A stretch of DNA of 64,000 nt from assembly GCF_902832845.1 (NCBI RefSeq), contig NZ_CADFDB010000006.1, positions 141,312 to 205,311 on the forward strand, written 5' to 3'. The notes under the pieces were generated by a model. It did not search any database and was not told the DNA's origin. It was given only the letters and a program-made list of their open reading frames with translations. How positions within the stretch are numbered: the first letter of the stretch is position 1; every line of letters begins with the position of its first letter. The DNA comes from Burkholderia metallica (GTDB lineage: Bacteria; Pseudomonadota; Gammaproteobacteria; Burkholderiales; Burkholderiaceae). Both the position numbers and the translations under genes were made by a program. Shown here piece by piece: positions 8,739-18,183 of the stretch.

Positions 8739-9254
8739 TTATGGAAGTTGCGTCAGGATTCGATCGTAAAGAGAAGGCGGGAGATTGATCGTCTTGAGGA
8801 CATCGCCGTCGGGATAGGTCAATGAGTTCTCTGTCCAAGTCAGGCTGACGAGGACCCCCGACGTGTCCCGGTAGGTTCGCTCGGCACGAAGCCGCATATT
8901 GTCTTTGCCATACAGCCTCAGAATGATCGTATCTCTGAAGTAGCAGTATTTCGCGACATAGCGACCGTCAGGCGAGTATTCGGTCACCTGGTCTCGCGGG
9001 CTGCAGGCCGCACGCAGTCGCGCGTCCTGCCAGTAGCGCCATGCAATACCGAGCATGATCAGGGCAGCGAGCGTGACGACGATGCGTCGGATCGAGACGC
9101 AGAGCATTTGCCTGGCCCGCTGCGGTCGGCCATCGTGACCCGACCAGATGAAACGTAGCACGCGAATCATCGAGATCGATGCAATCACGATAACCATGCT
9201 CGCCAATAACAGGACGAGCGTACCGATACTTGTGGATTCTCCGGCGGTACTCAC
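8739..9254 (-). CDS. Small membrane protein, candidate immunity partner of the DUF6402 gene
   Basis: The 171-residue product is not a family I recognise. It has two hydrophobic segments (about 11-30 and 57-74) separated by a short basic loop, then a roughly 95-residue polar C-terminal domain that includes EYSPDGRY, LRLYG and a LYDRIL end. It starts with GTG at 9254, overlapping the stop of the DUF6402-like gene in a GTGA tetramer, so the two genes are translationally coupled. A membrane protein coupled directly behind a larger soluble protein in a mobile, low-GC cassette is the layout of a secreted-toxin/immunity pair, but that role is inference only. Confidence 0.7.
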   Translation of the reverse strand: MSTAGESTSIGTLVLLLASMVIVIASISMIRVLRFIWSGHDGRPQRARQMLCVSIRRIVVTLAALIMLGIAWRYWQDARLRAACSPRDQVTEYSPDGRYVAKYCYFRDTIILRLYGKDNMRLRAERTYRDTSGVLVSLTWTENSLTYPDGDVLKTINLPPSLYDRILTQLP

Positions 9255-10522
9255 GAAAACACGATCTCGATAGGTTGGGGGAGGGTTACGCAGCGATAGT
9301 CAGAGAAGATAATGAAGTCGCCGCCGCGCCGATGCCGTCGCTGCCACTCGCGAAACGACTTGTTTCTGACCGGATAGTAGATGTTGTCTCGAGATCGTTT
9401 GCCTTCGACGACAACGGGATAGTCCAGCCAGGGAATGCCGGCAATTCCGGCTGCGCCCGCTGCGGGGACGAGGACGACACGCTTGTGGTTCCAATGCCCG
9501 AGATATTGCGACTGATTGTCGCTCCTGTCGGAAAATGTATAGTTGTCGCGCACGTAAAGGTAAATCGATGTGACCGTTGCGCGACGTGCCTCCCGGTTGA
9601 ATTCGGCATACGCGACTGCCGCATAGATATTGAACGACCCCAGCGCTCCCGTCAGGTCATCTGGGATTCCACTGTTGGTCAGGCGCTTCAGGATGAACTC
9701 GTCGAGTTTTTGACCGAACGTACTTTCAACGCCTGCGAACTGGAACTGGAAGCGGTTGTGCAATTCCACGAGGTTTCCATTGCAAAGCGACAACGCATCG
9801 ATCGTCGCGTCCGGGGTTCGGACACGAGACAGGCACTTGCGAAGCGCTTCGACGGCTCTGGGTGTGATCAACCGCTGCCTTTGTTGAAGTGCCAAATATT
9901 GCACCTTTGCACGAGGGTAGTTGAGAATCCATTCGAGCTTGATGGATCTCATGTCGTACATGTCGGCTGGATAGGGCTGACCGTCCTGATTGATGCATAG
10001 TGCCTCGTCCTTGTCGGTCGGTGAATAGTTCAGCGCTCCGGCAAACCATCGTTCCATCAGCCGCGCGGATACCGGCATCGAGAGTTTCCGCATCGCCCCG
10101 GGGATCTCCTGGATATCCAGCGGTGCGATTGCTTGTTTCTTTTCGCGCTCTGCTGTCGGTGTGGGTTCGGAATGTTTCGGCGTGTCCGGCGTGTCGAGCC
10201 ACTTTTTGAATCGCGCGAGCGCTTCTGCAACGGCCAGAAGATCGTCGAGCGATTTGTTCACACGATCCTTGTGAGTCAGGCGTTTGACGGACTGCCTGGC
10301 GGGTTCGGGGGGGTTCGGCGTGGCCGGCAAAGGCGGTGGTGCCTGGTCCATCGACAGCTTGGTTTCGCGAACGATTTCGCAGCCGTCGATGCCTTCGCAT
10401 CGAGCCCATTTCCACAGCAGCCTATTTGCCTTGTAATAGGGAATCTTGTTATTGCCCACGGCGGTGTCCGAGAAAGATATGTTGCGACAGACCAACGTTC
10501 CGGCGCCTCGGCCGGATGCCAT
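9251..10522 (-). CDS. DUF6402-like protein, possible type VI-associated effector
   Basis: A 423-residue soluble protein without a signal peptide. The N-terminal 60 residues include NKIPYYKANRLLW, then a Pro-rich linker (PPPLPATPNPPEP) and a charged stretch. The C-terminal 270 residues match what I recall of DUF6402: an AMRKL...LMERWF block, a central TSIYLYVRDNYTF strand pair, and the closing FREWQRRHRRGGDF block. Members often lie beside type VI secretion genes, but their activity is not established to my knowledge. The ATG at 10522 was preferred; the open frame continues to a TTG at 10630. It is coupled to the downstream membrane-protein gene by a 4-base overlap. Confidence 0.7.
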   Translation of the reverse strand: MASGRGAGTLVCRNISFSDTAVGNNKIPYYKANRLLWKWARCEGIDGCEIVRETKLSMDQAPPPLPATPNPPEPARQSVKRLTHKDRVNKSLDDLLAVAEALARFKKWLDTPDTPKHSEPTPTAEREKKQAIAPLDIQEIPGAMRKLSMPVSARLMERWFAGALNYSPTDKDEALCINQDGQPYPADMYDMRSIKLEWILNYPRAKVQYLALQQRQRLITPRAVEALRKCLSRVRTPDATIDALSLCNGNLVELHNRFQFQFAGVESTFGQKLDEFILKRLTNSGIPDDLTGALGSFNIYAAVAYAEFNREARRATVTSIYLYVRDNYTFSDRSDNQSQYLGHWNHKRVVLVPAAGAAGIAGIPWLDYPVVVEGKRSRDNIYYPVRNKSFREWQRRHRRGGDFIIFSDYRCVTLPQPIEIVFS

Positions 10523-10687
10523 GCGATCTGACGAGGCGGAACGGCATCGGATGAAAGTTAATGGAAAGAAATAAGGCGGGAAATCAGACAAAGTCGAAGG
10601 TTCAGCCGTCACAACGCGAATGACGTGCAAGGCGAACGGGTGGGGGTATCGCTGGGCCCGTGTCCCCAGGTGTCGCGCTCACACGCG

Positions 10688-10772
10688 ATCGTGCGATGCC
10701 GCATTGCGGCGCAAACCGCAACACGCCCGCCGTCGAAAGATGGCGGGCGTTTTTTATTGCTTGAAAACGGTT
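10688..10772. repeat. Direct repeat copy 2 flanking the DUF6402 module
   Basis: The 85-base second copy of the segment at 8545-8628. It lies just upstream of the MHS transporter gene and still contains a working-looking terminator hairpin although no plus-strand gene now ends here. Confidence 0.9.
10724..10755 (+). terminator. Orphan terminator copy inside direct repeat 2
   Basis: The same 11-bp stem as the HiPIP terminator (10724-10734 with 10739-10749), with one C to T change that leaves a G-U pair, then six T residues. No plus-strand gene precedes it within the module. Confidence 0.75.
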
Positions 10773-10866
10773 CCGTCGCTTTCTACACTCGCTGCAAACC
10801 AGCGCGCCGCGGGGCCCCCGCATGCCGCGCCGCCCGACACGGCGAACTGACGAGGACGAGGCACGC

Positions 10867-12174
10867 ATGGCGACGATTGCGAATTCAACCAAAACGGTCC
10901 GGCCCGAGCGTGCGCTGAACCGGCGCGCGGTGGTGGCGGCCGTGATCGGCAACGCGCTCGAGTGGTACGACTTCACGGTGTTCGGCTTCATGACGGTCGT
11001 GATCGCCGAGCTGTTCTTCCCGACCTCGAGCGAATACTCGTCGCTGCTGCTGACCACCGCGACGTTCGGCGTCGCGTTCTTCATGCGCCCGATCGGCGGC
11101 ATCGTGTTCGGGCTGTACGCGGATCGCGCGGGCCGCAAGGCCGCGCTGTCGCTCGTGATCCTGCTGATGACGGCCGGCATCTTCCTGCTCGCGATCGCGC
11201 CGCCGTATGCGGCGATCGGCATCGGCGGGCCGATCCTGATCGTGCTCGGCCGGCTGCTGCAGGGCTTCTCGGCGGGCGGCGAATTCGGCAGCGCGACCGC
11301 GCTGCTGATCGAGGCCGCGCCGTTCTCGAAACGCGGCTTCTACGGCAGCTGGCAGATGGCGAGCCAGGCGGCCGCGCTGCTGATCGGCGCGCTCGTCGGC
11401 GCAGCCGTCACGCGCGGGCTGTCGCACGATGCGCTGCGCAGCTGGGGCTGGCGTGTGCCGTTCATCCTCGGGCTCGTGATCGGCCCGATCGGCTTCTACA
11501 TCCGCCGCCATCTCGCCGATTCCGAAGCGTTCCTGCATGCGCAGCAAAGCGCGCGCCGCGCGACGCTCGGCGAAGTGTTCACGCGCCACCCGCGCGAAGT
11601 GCTGTGCGGGCTCGGCTCGGTGATCGCGCTGACGGTGACGATCTACGTGCTGATCAGCTATCTGCCGACCTTCGCGGTGAAGCAGCTGAAGCTGCCCTAC
11701 GCGGAATCGTTCTACGCGGTGATCGTCGGCAACCTGCTGCTGATGGTGCTGTCGCCGATCGCGGGCGCGTGGTCCGACCGCATCGGCCGCAAGGGGCTGT
11801 CGCTGTGGTCGCTGGTGCTGACGCTCGCGCTGATGTATCCGCTGTTCGCGTGGCTCGATGCGGCGCCGAGCATCGCGCGGCTGATCGCGGTGCAGGCCGT
11901 GCTGTCGGTCACGCTCGCGGGCTACTACGGGCCGTTCGGCGCGATGATCGCCGAGCTGTTTCCGGCCAACGTGCGCTCGACCGGGCTGTCGATCGCGTAC
12001 AACGTCGCGGTGATGCTGTTCGGCGGCTTCGGGCAGTTCATCGTCACGTGGCTGATCAAGGTCACCGGCACGCCGCTCGCGCCGACCTACTACGTGATGG
12101 CCGGCATCGCGCTGTCGATCGTCGCGGTCGCGTTCGTGCCCGCGCGCAGCGCCGATCTCGACGCGCCGGCGTGA
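10867..12174 (+). CDS. MFS transporter, metabolite:H+ symporter (MHS) family
   Basis: A 435-residue inner-membrane protein with twelve predicted hydrophobic helices. GNALEWYDFTVFGFM in the first helix and RPIGGIVFGLYADRAGRK in the loop between helices 2 and 3 are the MHS signatures shared with ProP, KgtP and citrate permeases. GRLLQGFSAGGEFG lies in helix 4. The likely job is proton-coupled uptake of an organic acid such as citrate or 2-oxoglutarate; the substrate cannot be read from sequence. ATG at 10867 has GAGG upstream and avoids a basic 15-residue extension. Confidence 0.9.
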   Translation: MATIANSTKTVRPERALNRRAVVAAVIGNALEWYDFTVFGFMTVVIAELFFPTSSEYSSLLLTTATFGVAFFMRPIGGIVFGLYADRAGRKAALSLVILLMTAGIFLLAIAPPYAAIGIGGPILIVLGRLLQGFSAGGEFGSATALLIEAAPFSKRGFYGSWQMASQAAALLIGALVGAAVTRGLSHDALRSWGWRVPFILGLVIGPIGFYIRRHLADSEAFLHAQQSARRATLGEVFTRHPREVLCGLGSVIALTVTIYVLISYLPTFAVKQLKLPYAESFYAVIVGNLLLMVLSPIAGAWSDRIGRKGLSLWSLVLTLALMYPLFAWLDAAPSIARLIAVQAVLSVTLAGYYGPFGAMIAELFPANVRSTGLSIAYNVAVMLFGGFGQFIVTWLIKVTGTPLAPTYYVMAGIALSIVAVAFVPARSADLDAPA

Positions 12175-12500
12175 CGACGCGCCCCATGACGATTCGACGA
12201 CGATCGACGGATCGTTTCGCAAAACGCAATGATGTGCTGCAGAACACGGGAAAGCGGCGCATCGCGCCTTCGTGTTCGCGCCCGAATTGTTTAGTTGTCG
12301 AACGAAACTTGCGCGAGATGAACGAAATTGTCGCTCGCGCGCGTTGTCGCATTTTTTACCCACACTAAACATCGGCAAAAACCCGCGCGGGGGTCTAGAA
12401 GAGTTTTTTCTCCAGCTTGTTGCCACATCGTTAGCTCAAGTAATATCCGCGTACGCCGGCCCCGGGCGGGCCGGTTCCGATCTGGAGACCTGGAGGAAAC
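12175..12500 (+). promoter_or_regulatory. dpp operon upstream region with a possible sigma-70 promoter
   Basis: A 326-base gap with lower GC than its flanks. A possible promoter is TTGTCG (12344-12349), 16-base spacer, TAAACA (12366-12371), leaving a leader of about 120 bases before dppA. The dppA ribosome site TGGAGGAAAC is strong. No leader peptide or clear attenuator was seen. Confidence 0.35.
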
Positions 12501-14129
12501 ATGGAATACAACCGTCTGTTGCACACCCTGCGTGTTACCGCCATTGCAGGCGTGGCAGCGGCATCGCTCGGCATCGCGGGTTCTGCATTCGCACAGATCC
12601 CGAACAAAACGCTCGTCTACTGCTCAGAAGGCAGCCCGGCGGGTTTCGATTCCGCGCAATTTACGACCGGTGTCGATTTCACCGCGGCCACGTTCACCGT
12701 CTACAACCGTCTCGTCGAATTCGAGCGCGGCGGCACGAAGGTCGAGCCGGGCCTCGCCGAGAAGTGGGACGTGTCGTCGGACGGCAAGGTGTACACGTTC
12801 CACCTGCGCCACGGCGTGAAGTTCCACACGACCGACTTCTTCAAGCCGACGCGTGAATTCAATGCGGACGACGTGCTGTTCACGTTCCAGCGCATGCTCG
12901 ATCCGAACCAGGCGTTCCGCAAGGCGTACCCGGTGTCGTTCCCGTACTTCACCGACATGGGCCTCGACAAGCTGATCACGAAGGTCGAGAAGGTCGATCC
13001 GTACACCGTGAAATTCACGCTCGCCGAGCCGAATGCGCCGTTCATCCAGAACATGGCGATGGAATTCGCGTCGATCCTGTCGGCCGAATACGGCGACCAG
13101 TTGATGAAGGCAGGCAAGGCCGCCGACATCAACCAGAAGCCGGTCGGCACGGGCCCGTTCATCTTCCGCAGCTACACGAAGGACGCGACGATCCGGTTCG
13201 ACGGCAATCCTGATTACTGGAAGAAGGGCGAAGTGAAGATCTCGAAGCTGATCTTCTCGATCACGCCCGACCCGGGCGTGCGCGTGCAGAAGATCAAGCG
13301 CAACGAATGCCAGGTGATGAGCTATCCGCGTCCGGCCGACATCGCGACGCTGAAGGCCGATTCGGGCGTCGACATGCCGTCGCAGGCCGGCTTCAACCTC
13401 GGCTACCTCGCGTACAACGTCGAGCACAAGCCGGTCGACAAGCTCGAAGTGCGTCAGGCGCTCGACATGGCGATCAACAAGAAGGCGATCCTCGAGTCCG
13501 TCTACCAGGGCGCCGGCCAGGCTGCGAACGCGCCGATGCCGCCGACCCAATGGTCGTACGACAGGAACCTGAAGATGGCCGCGTACGACACCGCGAAGGC
13601 GAAGGCGCTGCTCGCGAAGGCCGGCTATCCGAACGGTTTCGATATCACGCTGTGGGCGATGCCCGTGCAGCGCGCATACAACCCGAACGCGCGTCTGATG
13701 GCCGAGATGATCCAGGCCGACTGGGCGAAGATCGGCGTGAAGGCGAAGATCGTCACGTACGAGTGGGGCGAGTACATCAAGCGTGCGCACACGGGCGAGC
13801 AGGACACGATGCTGATCGGCTGGACGGGCGACAACGGCGATCCGGACAACTGGCTCGGCACGCTGCTCGGCTGCGAGGCGATCAAGGGCAACAACTTCTC
13901 GCACTGGTGCTACAAGCCGTTCGACGAGCTGGTCCAGAAGGGCCGCACGACGACGGGCCAGGATGCGCGCACGAAGCTCTACACGCAGGCCCAGCAGATC
14001 TTCGCGCAACAGCTGCCGTTCTCGCCGATCGCGAACTCGACGGTCTACCAGCCGGTTCGCAAGAACGTGGTCGACATGCGTATCGAGCCGCTCGGCTATG
14101 CCCGTTTCGACGGTGTTAGCGTGAAGTAA
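12501..14129 (+). CDS. dppA: Dipeptide ABC transporter, periplasmic substrate-binding protein
   Basis: A 542-residue SBP_bac_5 family protein that binds dipeptides (and in some species haem or delta-aminolevulinate) in the periplasm. A Sec signal peptide ends at about AFA31 before QIPNK. Family landmarks include LVYCSEGSPAGFD at the mature N-terminus, FHLRHGVKFH, NADDVLFTFQRM, PVGTGPFIF and the C-terminal GWTGDNGDPDNWLG peptide-binding segment. There is no lipobox, so it is a soluble protein. It is the first of five collinear genes and is separated from dppB by 110 bases, a common place for the transcript level to drop after the binding protein. Confidence 0.95.
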   Translation: MEYNRLLHTLRVTAIAGVAAASLGIAGSAFAQIPNKTLVYCSEGSPAGFDSAQFTTGVDFTAATFTVYNRLVEFERGGTKVEPGLAEKWDVSSDGKVYTFHLRHGVKFHTTDFFKPTREFNADDVLFTFQRMLDPNQAFRKAYPVSFPYFTDMGLDKLITKVEKVDPYTVKFTLAEPNAPFIQNMAMEFASILSAEYGDQLMKAGKAADINQKPVGTGPFIFRSYTKDATIRFDGNPDYWKKGEVKISKLIFSITPDPGVRVQKIKRNECQVMSYPRPADIATLKADSGVDMPSQAGFNLGYLAYNVEHKPVDKLEVRQALDMAINKKAILESVYQGAGQAANAPMPPTQWSYDRNLKMAAYDTAKAKALLAKAGYPNGFDITLWAMPVQRAYNPNARLMAEMIQADWAKIGVKAKIVTYEWGEYIKRAHTGEQDTMLIGWTGDNGDPDNWLGTLLGCEAIKGNNFSHWCYKPFDELVQKGRTTTGQDARTKLYTQAQQIFAQQLPFSPIANSTVYQPVRKNVVDMRIEPLGYARFDGVSVK

Positions 14130-14239
14130 CGCGCCTGTCGTAAGCTGTCGAGAAGACCGGCCAATTCATCCGGCGGCGGGAGGCCAAAAGCTTCCCGTCG
14201 CCGGTCGCACATTTCCCACAAGAAAATCCGAGACGCATC

Positions 14240-15250
14240 ATGTTCACATTCGTGTTGCGCCGCGTGGGCATGGTGATCCCGACTTTCATCGGCATCACCA
14301 TCCTGGCGTTTGCGCTGATTCACCTGATACCGGGCGACCCCATCGAAGTGATGATGGGCGAGCGCGGCGTCGATCCCGCGATGCATGCGGAGGCGATGAA
14401 ACGCCTCGGGCTCGACCAGCCGCTGCCCATGCAGTACCTGCACTACATCGGCCGTGCGCTGCACGGCGACCTCGGCACGTCGATCATCACCAACACGAGC
14501 GTCGCGGGCGAGTTCTTCGCGCGCTTCCCGGCGACGGTCGAGCTGTCGCTGTGCGCGCTCGTGTTCGCGCTCGCGGTCGGGCTGCCGGCCGGCGTGATCG
14601 CCGCGCTGCGGCGCGGCTCGGTCATCGATCACGGCGTGATGGGCACCGCGCTCACCGGCTATTCGATGCCGATCTTCTGGTGGGGGCTGATCCTCATCAT
14701 GGTGTTTTCGTCATACCTCGGCTGGACGCCCGTGTCGGGGCGCATCGCCGTCGAATACGACTTTCCGCACCCGACGGGCTTCATGCTGATCGACGCGCTG
14801 CTCGCGCCGGACGAAGGCTCGTTCAAGTCGGCGGTGAGCCACCTGATCCTGCCCTCGATCGTGCTCGGCACGATCCCGCTCGCGGTGATCGCGCGGATGA
14901 CGCGCTCGTCGATGCTCGAAGTGCTGCGCGAGGACTACATCCGCACCGCCCGCGCGAAGGGGCTGTCGCCCGCGCGCGTGGTGGTCGTGCATGCGCTGCG
15001 CAATGCGCTGATCCCGGTCGTCACCGTGATCGGCCTGCAGATCGGCACGCTGCTCGCGGGCGCCGTGCTGACCGAGACGCTCTTTTCGTGGCCCGGCGTC
15101 GGCAAGTGGCTGATCGATGCGATCGGCCGCCGCGACTATCCGGTCGTCCAGGGCGGCATCCTGCTGATCGCGACGCTCGTGATCGTCGTGAACCTGGTCG
15201 TCGACCTGCTGTACGGCGTGCTGAATCCGCGCATCCGCCACACGAGGTAA
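14240..15250 (+). CDS. dppB: Dipeptide ABC transporter permease
   Basis: A 336-residue inner-membrane permease. It opens with LRRVGMVIPTFIGITILAF and HLIPGDP, diagnostic of the DppB/OppB subfamily, and has six hydrophobic helices. The cytoplasmic EAA loop is DYIRTARAKGLSPARVVVVHALRNALIP in positions about 232-260, which contacts the DppD/DppF ATPases. Its stop is 4 bases before dppC, so the two are coupled. Confidence 0.95.
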   Translation: MFTFVLRRVGMVIPTFIGITILAFALIHLIPGDPIEVMMGERGVDPAMHAEAMKRLGLDQPLPMQYLHYIGRALHGDLGTSIITNTSVAGEFFARFPATVELSLCALVFALAVGLPAGVIAALRRGSVIDHGVMGTALTGYSMPIFWWGLILIMVFSSYLGWTPVSGRIAVEYDFPHPTGFMLIDALLAPDEGSFKSAVSHLILPSIVLGTIPLAVIARMTRSSMLEVLREDYIRTARAKGLSPARVVVVHALRNALIPVVTVIGLQIGTLLAGAVLTETLFSWPGVGKWLIDAIGRRDYPVVQGGILLIATLVIVVNLVVDLLYGVLNPRIRHTR

Positions 15251-15254
15251 TCCC

Positions 15255-16172
15255 ATGAGCAACCTGCAAAACACCCTGCCGAGCGAATCCGCGCCGGCCG
15301 GCGGCCGTGCGCTCGCGCTGCGCGAGTTCTGGGCCAACTTCTCGCGCAACCGCGGCGCCGTCGGCGCCGGCATCGTCGTGCTCGTGCTGATCCTGGTCGC
15401 GCTGTTCGCCCCGCTGCTCGCGCCGCACAGCCCGGTCGAGCAATACCGCGACTTCGTGAAGATCCCGCCCGCGTGGCTGGACGGCGGCAACTGGAAATTC
15501 ATCCTCGGCACCGACGAAGCGGGCCGCGACATCCTCTCGCGCCTGATGTACGGCGCGCGGATGTCGTTCTGGATCGGCTTCGTGTCGGTCGTGCTCGCGC
15601 TGATCCCCGGCATCGTGCTCGGGCTCGTCGCCGCGTTCTTCCAGAAGTGGGCCGACACGCCGGTGATGCGCATCATGGACGTGCTGCTCGCGCTGCCGTC
15701 GCTGCTGCTCGCGGTCGCGGTCGTCGCGATCATCGGCCCGGGCCTCACCAACACGATGTTCGCGATCGCGATCGTCGCGCTGCCGGCCTACGTGCGCCTC
15801 ACGCGCGCGTCGGCGCTCGGCGAACTGCAGAAGGAGTACGTGACGGCGTCGCGCGTGGCCGGCGCCGGCACGCTGCGCCTGATGTTCTCGCAGGTGCTGC
15901 CGAACTGCACGGCGCCGCTGATCGTGCAGGCGACGCTCGGCTTCTCGTCGGCGATTCTCGACGCGGCCGCGCTCGGCTTCCTCGGCCTCGGCGTGCAACC
16001 GCCGACCGCGGAGTGGGGCGCGATGCTGGCGTCCGCGCGCGACTACATCGACAACGCGTGGTGGATCGTGACGATGCCCGGCCTGTCGATCCTGATTTCG
16101 GTGCTCGCGATCAACCTGCTCGGCGACGGGCTGCGCGACGCGCTCGATCCCAAGCTGAAACGGATGGCGTGA
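15255..16172 (+). CDS. dppC: Dipeptide ABC transporter permease
   Basis: A 305-residue partner permease of DppB. The N-terminal cytoplasmic segment ([15 protein letters not shown]) and the following helix match the OppC N-terminal domain; [19 protein letters not shown] is the family hallmark. The EAA loop reads [24 protein letters not shown]. It ends two bases before the dppD start codon. Confidence 0.95.
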   Translation: MSNLQNTLPSESAPAGGRALALREFWANFSRNRGAVGAGIVVLVLILVALFAPLLAPHSPVEQYRDFVKIPPAWLDGGNWKFILGTDEAGRDILSRLMYGARMSFWIGFVSVVLALIPGIVLGLVAAFFQKWADTPVMRIMDVLLALPSLLLAVAVVAIIGPGLTNTMFAIAIVALPAYVRLTRASALGELQKEYVTASRVAGAGTLRLMFSQVLPNCTAPLIVQATLGFSSAILDAAALGFLGLGVQPPTAEWGAMLASARDYIDNAWWIVTMPGLSILISVLAINLLGDGLRDALDPKLKRMA

Positions 16173-16174
16173 CC

Positions 16175-17170
16175 ATGAACAATCTTCTGACCATCCGCAA
16201 TCTCGCGGTGAACTTCAACGGCCTGCCCGCCGTCGACCGGATCAACCTGTCGATCGCGCCGGGCGAGGTGGTGGGCGTCGTCGGCGAATCGGGCTCGGGC
16301 AAGAGCGTGACGATGATGGCGCTGATGGGCCTGATCGACGCGCCGGGCAAGGTGACGGCCGACGAAGTGACGTTCAACGGCGTCGATCTGCTGAAGGCGT
16401 CGCCGAAGGCGCGCCGCAAGATCGTCGGCAAGGACATCGCGATGGTGTTCCAGGACGCGCTGACGAGCCTGAACCCGAGCTACACGGTCGGCTACCAGAT
16501 CAAGGAGGTGCTGAAGCTGCACGAGGGCCTGCGCGGCGACGCGCTGCACCGGCGCGCGCTCGAACTGCTCGACCAGGTCGGCATTCCCGATGCGAAGAAC
16601 CGCATTGCGTCGTTCCCGCACCAGATGTCGGGCGGGATGAACCAGCGCGTGATGATCGCGATGGCCGTCGCATGCAACCCGAAGCTGCTGATCGCCGACG
16701 AGCCGACCACCGCGCTCGACGTGACGATCCAGGCGCAGATCATGGATCTGCTCGTGAAGCTGCAGAAGGAGCGCGGGATGGCGCTCGTGCTGATCTCGCA
16801 CGACCTGGCCGTGGTGTCCGAGGTCGCGCAGCGCGTGGCGGTGATGTACGCGGGCGAGGTGATCGAGACCAACCGCGTGCCCGACATCTTCCGCGCGCCG
16901 CATCATCCGTACACCGAAGCGCTGCTCGCGGCGATTCCCGAGCACAATAAGGGGGCGCGTCGCCTTGCCGCATTGCCCGGCATGGTGCCGGGGCGCGACG
17001 ATCGCCCGTCCGGGTGCCTGTTCGCGCCGCGCTGCAAGTACGTCGTCGACGACTGCCGCAAGGCGCGGCCGGCGCTCGACACGCTGGTGTCCGGCAACGA
17101 TGCGATGCGCGCACGCTGCATCAAGCCGCTCAACGTTTCCAACCTCGACCTGACGGGAGGCGCACGATGA
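16175..17170 (+). CDS. dppD: Dipeptide ABC transporter ATP-binding protein
   Basis: A 331-residue cytoplasmic ATPase that powers DppBC. Walker A GESGSGKS is at 37-44, the ABC signature is MSGGMNQR, Walker B is [12 protein letters not shown], and the switch His lies in LVLISHDLA. The C-terminal oligopeptide/dipeptide extension has the Cys-rich CLFAPRCKY...DDCRKARP pattern, which in relatives binds an Fe-S cluster. The ATG at 16175 directly precedes the conserved LLTIRNLAV strand. Its TGA overlaps the dppF ATG. Confidence 0.95.
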   Translation: MNNLLTIRNLAVNFNGLPAVDRINLSIAPGEVVGVVGESGSGKSVTMMALMGLIDAPGKVTADEVTFNGVDLLKASPKARRKIVGKDIAMVFQDALTSLNPSYTVGYQIKEVLKLHEGLRGDALHRRALELLDQVGIPDAKNRIASFPHQMSGGMNQRVMIAMAVACNPKLLIADEPTTALDVTIQAQIMDLLVKLQKERGMALVLISHDLAVVSEVAQRVAVMYAGEVIETNRVPDIFRAPHHPYTEALLAAIPEHNKGARRLAALPGMVPGRDDRPSGCLFAPRCKYVVDDCRKARPALDTLVSGNDAMRARCIKPLNVSNLDLTGGAR

Positions 17171-18183
17171 ATGCAGTCAATCAAACGCGTGCCACGCCGC
17201 ACGACGAGGAAGCCGTGCTGGTGGCCGACGGACTCGCGAAACACTATTCGGTGAAGCGCGGGATGTTCGGGCAGGGCACGGTGAAGGCGCTGAACGGCGT
17301 GTCGTTCTCGCTCAAGCGCGGCAAGACGCTCGCCGTCGTCGGCGAATCGGGCTGCGGGAAGTCGACGCTCGCCCGCCAGCTGACGATGATCGAGACGCCC
17401 ACCGCGGGAAGCCTGACGATCGACGGCAAGAACGTCGCCGGGGCGAGCCGCGAGACGGTCGCCGACCTGCGCCGCCGCGTGCAGATGGTGTTCCAGAACC
17501 CGTTCGCGTCGCTGAACCCGCGCAAGACCGTCGAGCAGACGCTCGCCGAGCCGCTCGAGATCAACGCGAACCTGACCGCCGCGGAGCGCGCGGCGCGCAT
17601 CGCGCAGATCATGCGCACGGTCGGCCTGCGGCCCGAGCACGCGAAGCGCTATCCGCACATGTTCTCGGGTGGCCAGCGCCAGCGGGTCGCGATCGCGCGC
17701 GCGATGATCCTCGATCCGCGCATCGTCGTCGCCGACGAGCCGGTGTCGGCGCTCGACGTGTCGATCCAGGCGCAGATCCTGAACCTGTTCATGGATCTGC
17801 AGGAGCAGTTCAAGACGAGCTACGTGTTCATCTCGCACAACCTGTCGGTGGTCGAGCACGTCGCGGACGACGTGATGGTGATGTACTTCGGCAGCGTCGC
17901 CGAGCTCGGCGACAAGGAGACGATCTACGCGCGGCCGCGCCATCCGTACACGCGCGCGCTGATGTCGGCGACGCCGGCGATCTTCGAGGAAGACCGCCGC
18001 GTGCAGATCAAGCTGCAGGGCGAACTGCCGTCGCCGCTCAATCCGCCGTCGGGCTGCGCGTTCCACCAGCGCTGCCCGTATGCGGTCGAGCGCTGCCGTG
18101 CGGAGGAGCCGCAGCTGCGCGAGGTCGATGGCCGGCGCGTGGCCTGCCATCGGGCCGAGGACGTAGGGGAGGCGAATGCCTGA
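17167..18183 (+). CDS. dppF: Dipeptide ABC transporter ATP-binding protein
   Basis: A 338-residue second ATPase of the transporter, forming a heterodimer with DppD. Walker A GESGCGKS is at 59-66, signature [14 protein letters not shown], Walker [12 protein letters not shown] and switch VFISHNLS. The C-terminal [14 protein letters not shown] motif is the dipeptide-family extension. It starts inside the dppD stop (ATGA) and its 3' end overlaps the start of the TraB-like gene by 8 bases. Confidence 0.95.
   Translation: MNAVNQTRATPHDEEAVLVADGLAKHYSVKRGMFGQGTVKALNGVSFSLKRGKTLAVVGESGCGKSTLARQLTMIETPTAGSLTIDGKNVAGASRETVADLRRRVQMVFQNPFASLNPRKTVEQTLAEPLEINANLTAAERAARIAQIMRTVGLRPEHAKRYPHMFSGGQRQRVAIARAMILDPRIVVADEPVSALDVSIQAQILNLFMDLQEQFKTSYVFISHNLSVVEHVADDVMVMYFGSVAELGDKETIYARPRHPYTRALMSATPAIFEEDRRVQIKLQGELPSPLNPPSGCAFHQRCPYAVERCRAEEPQLREVDGRRVACHRAEDVGEANA

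Larger units (their letters stand above)
8629..10687. other. Probable inserted low-GC module between direct repeats
   Basis: The interval carries two minus-strand genes, has visibly lower GC and less biased codon use than all surrounding genes, and is bracketed by the two copies of an 84/85-base direct repeat. Its position between two copies of one terminator is what recombination of a cargo cassette into a duplicated terminator would leave. No integrase, transposase or insertion-sequence ends are visible. Confidence 0.5.

Noticed and set aside
10523-10630. TTG-initiated 36-residue extension of the DUF6402-like protein
   Set aside because: A poor start codon with no ribosome site; the ATG at 10522 is more plausible, though the true start is not certain.
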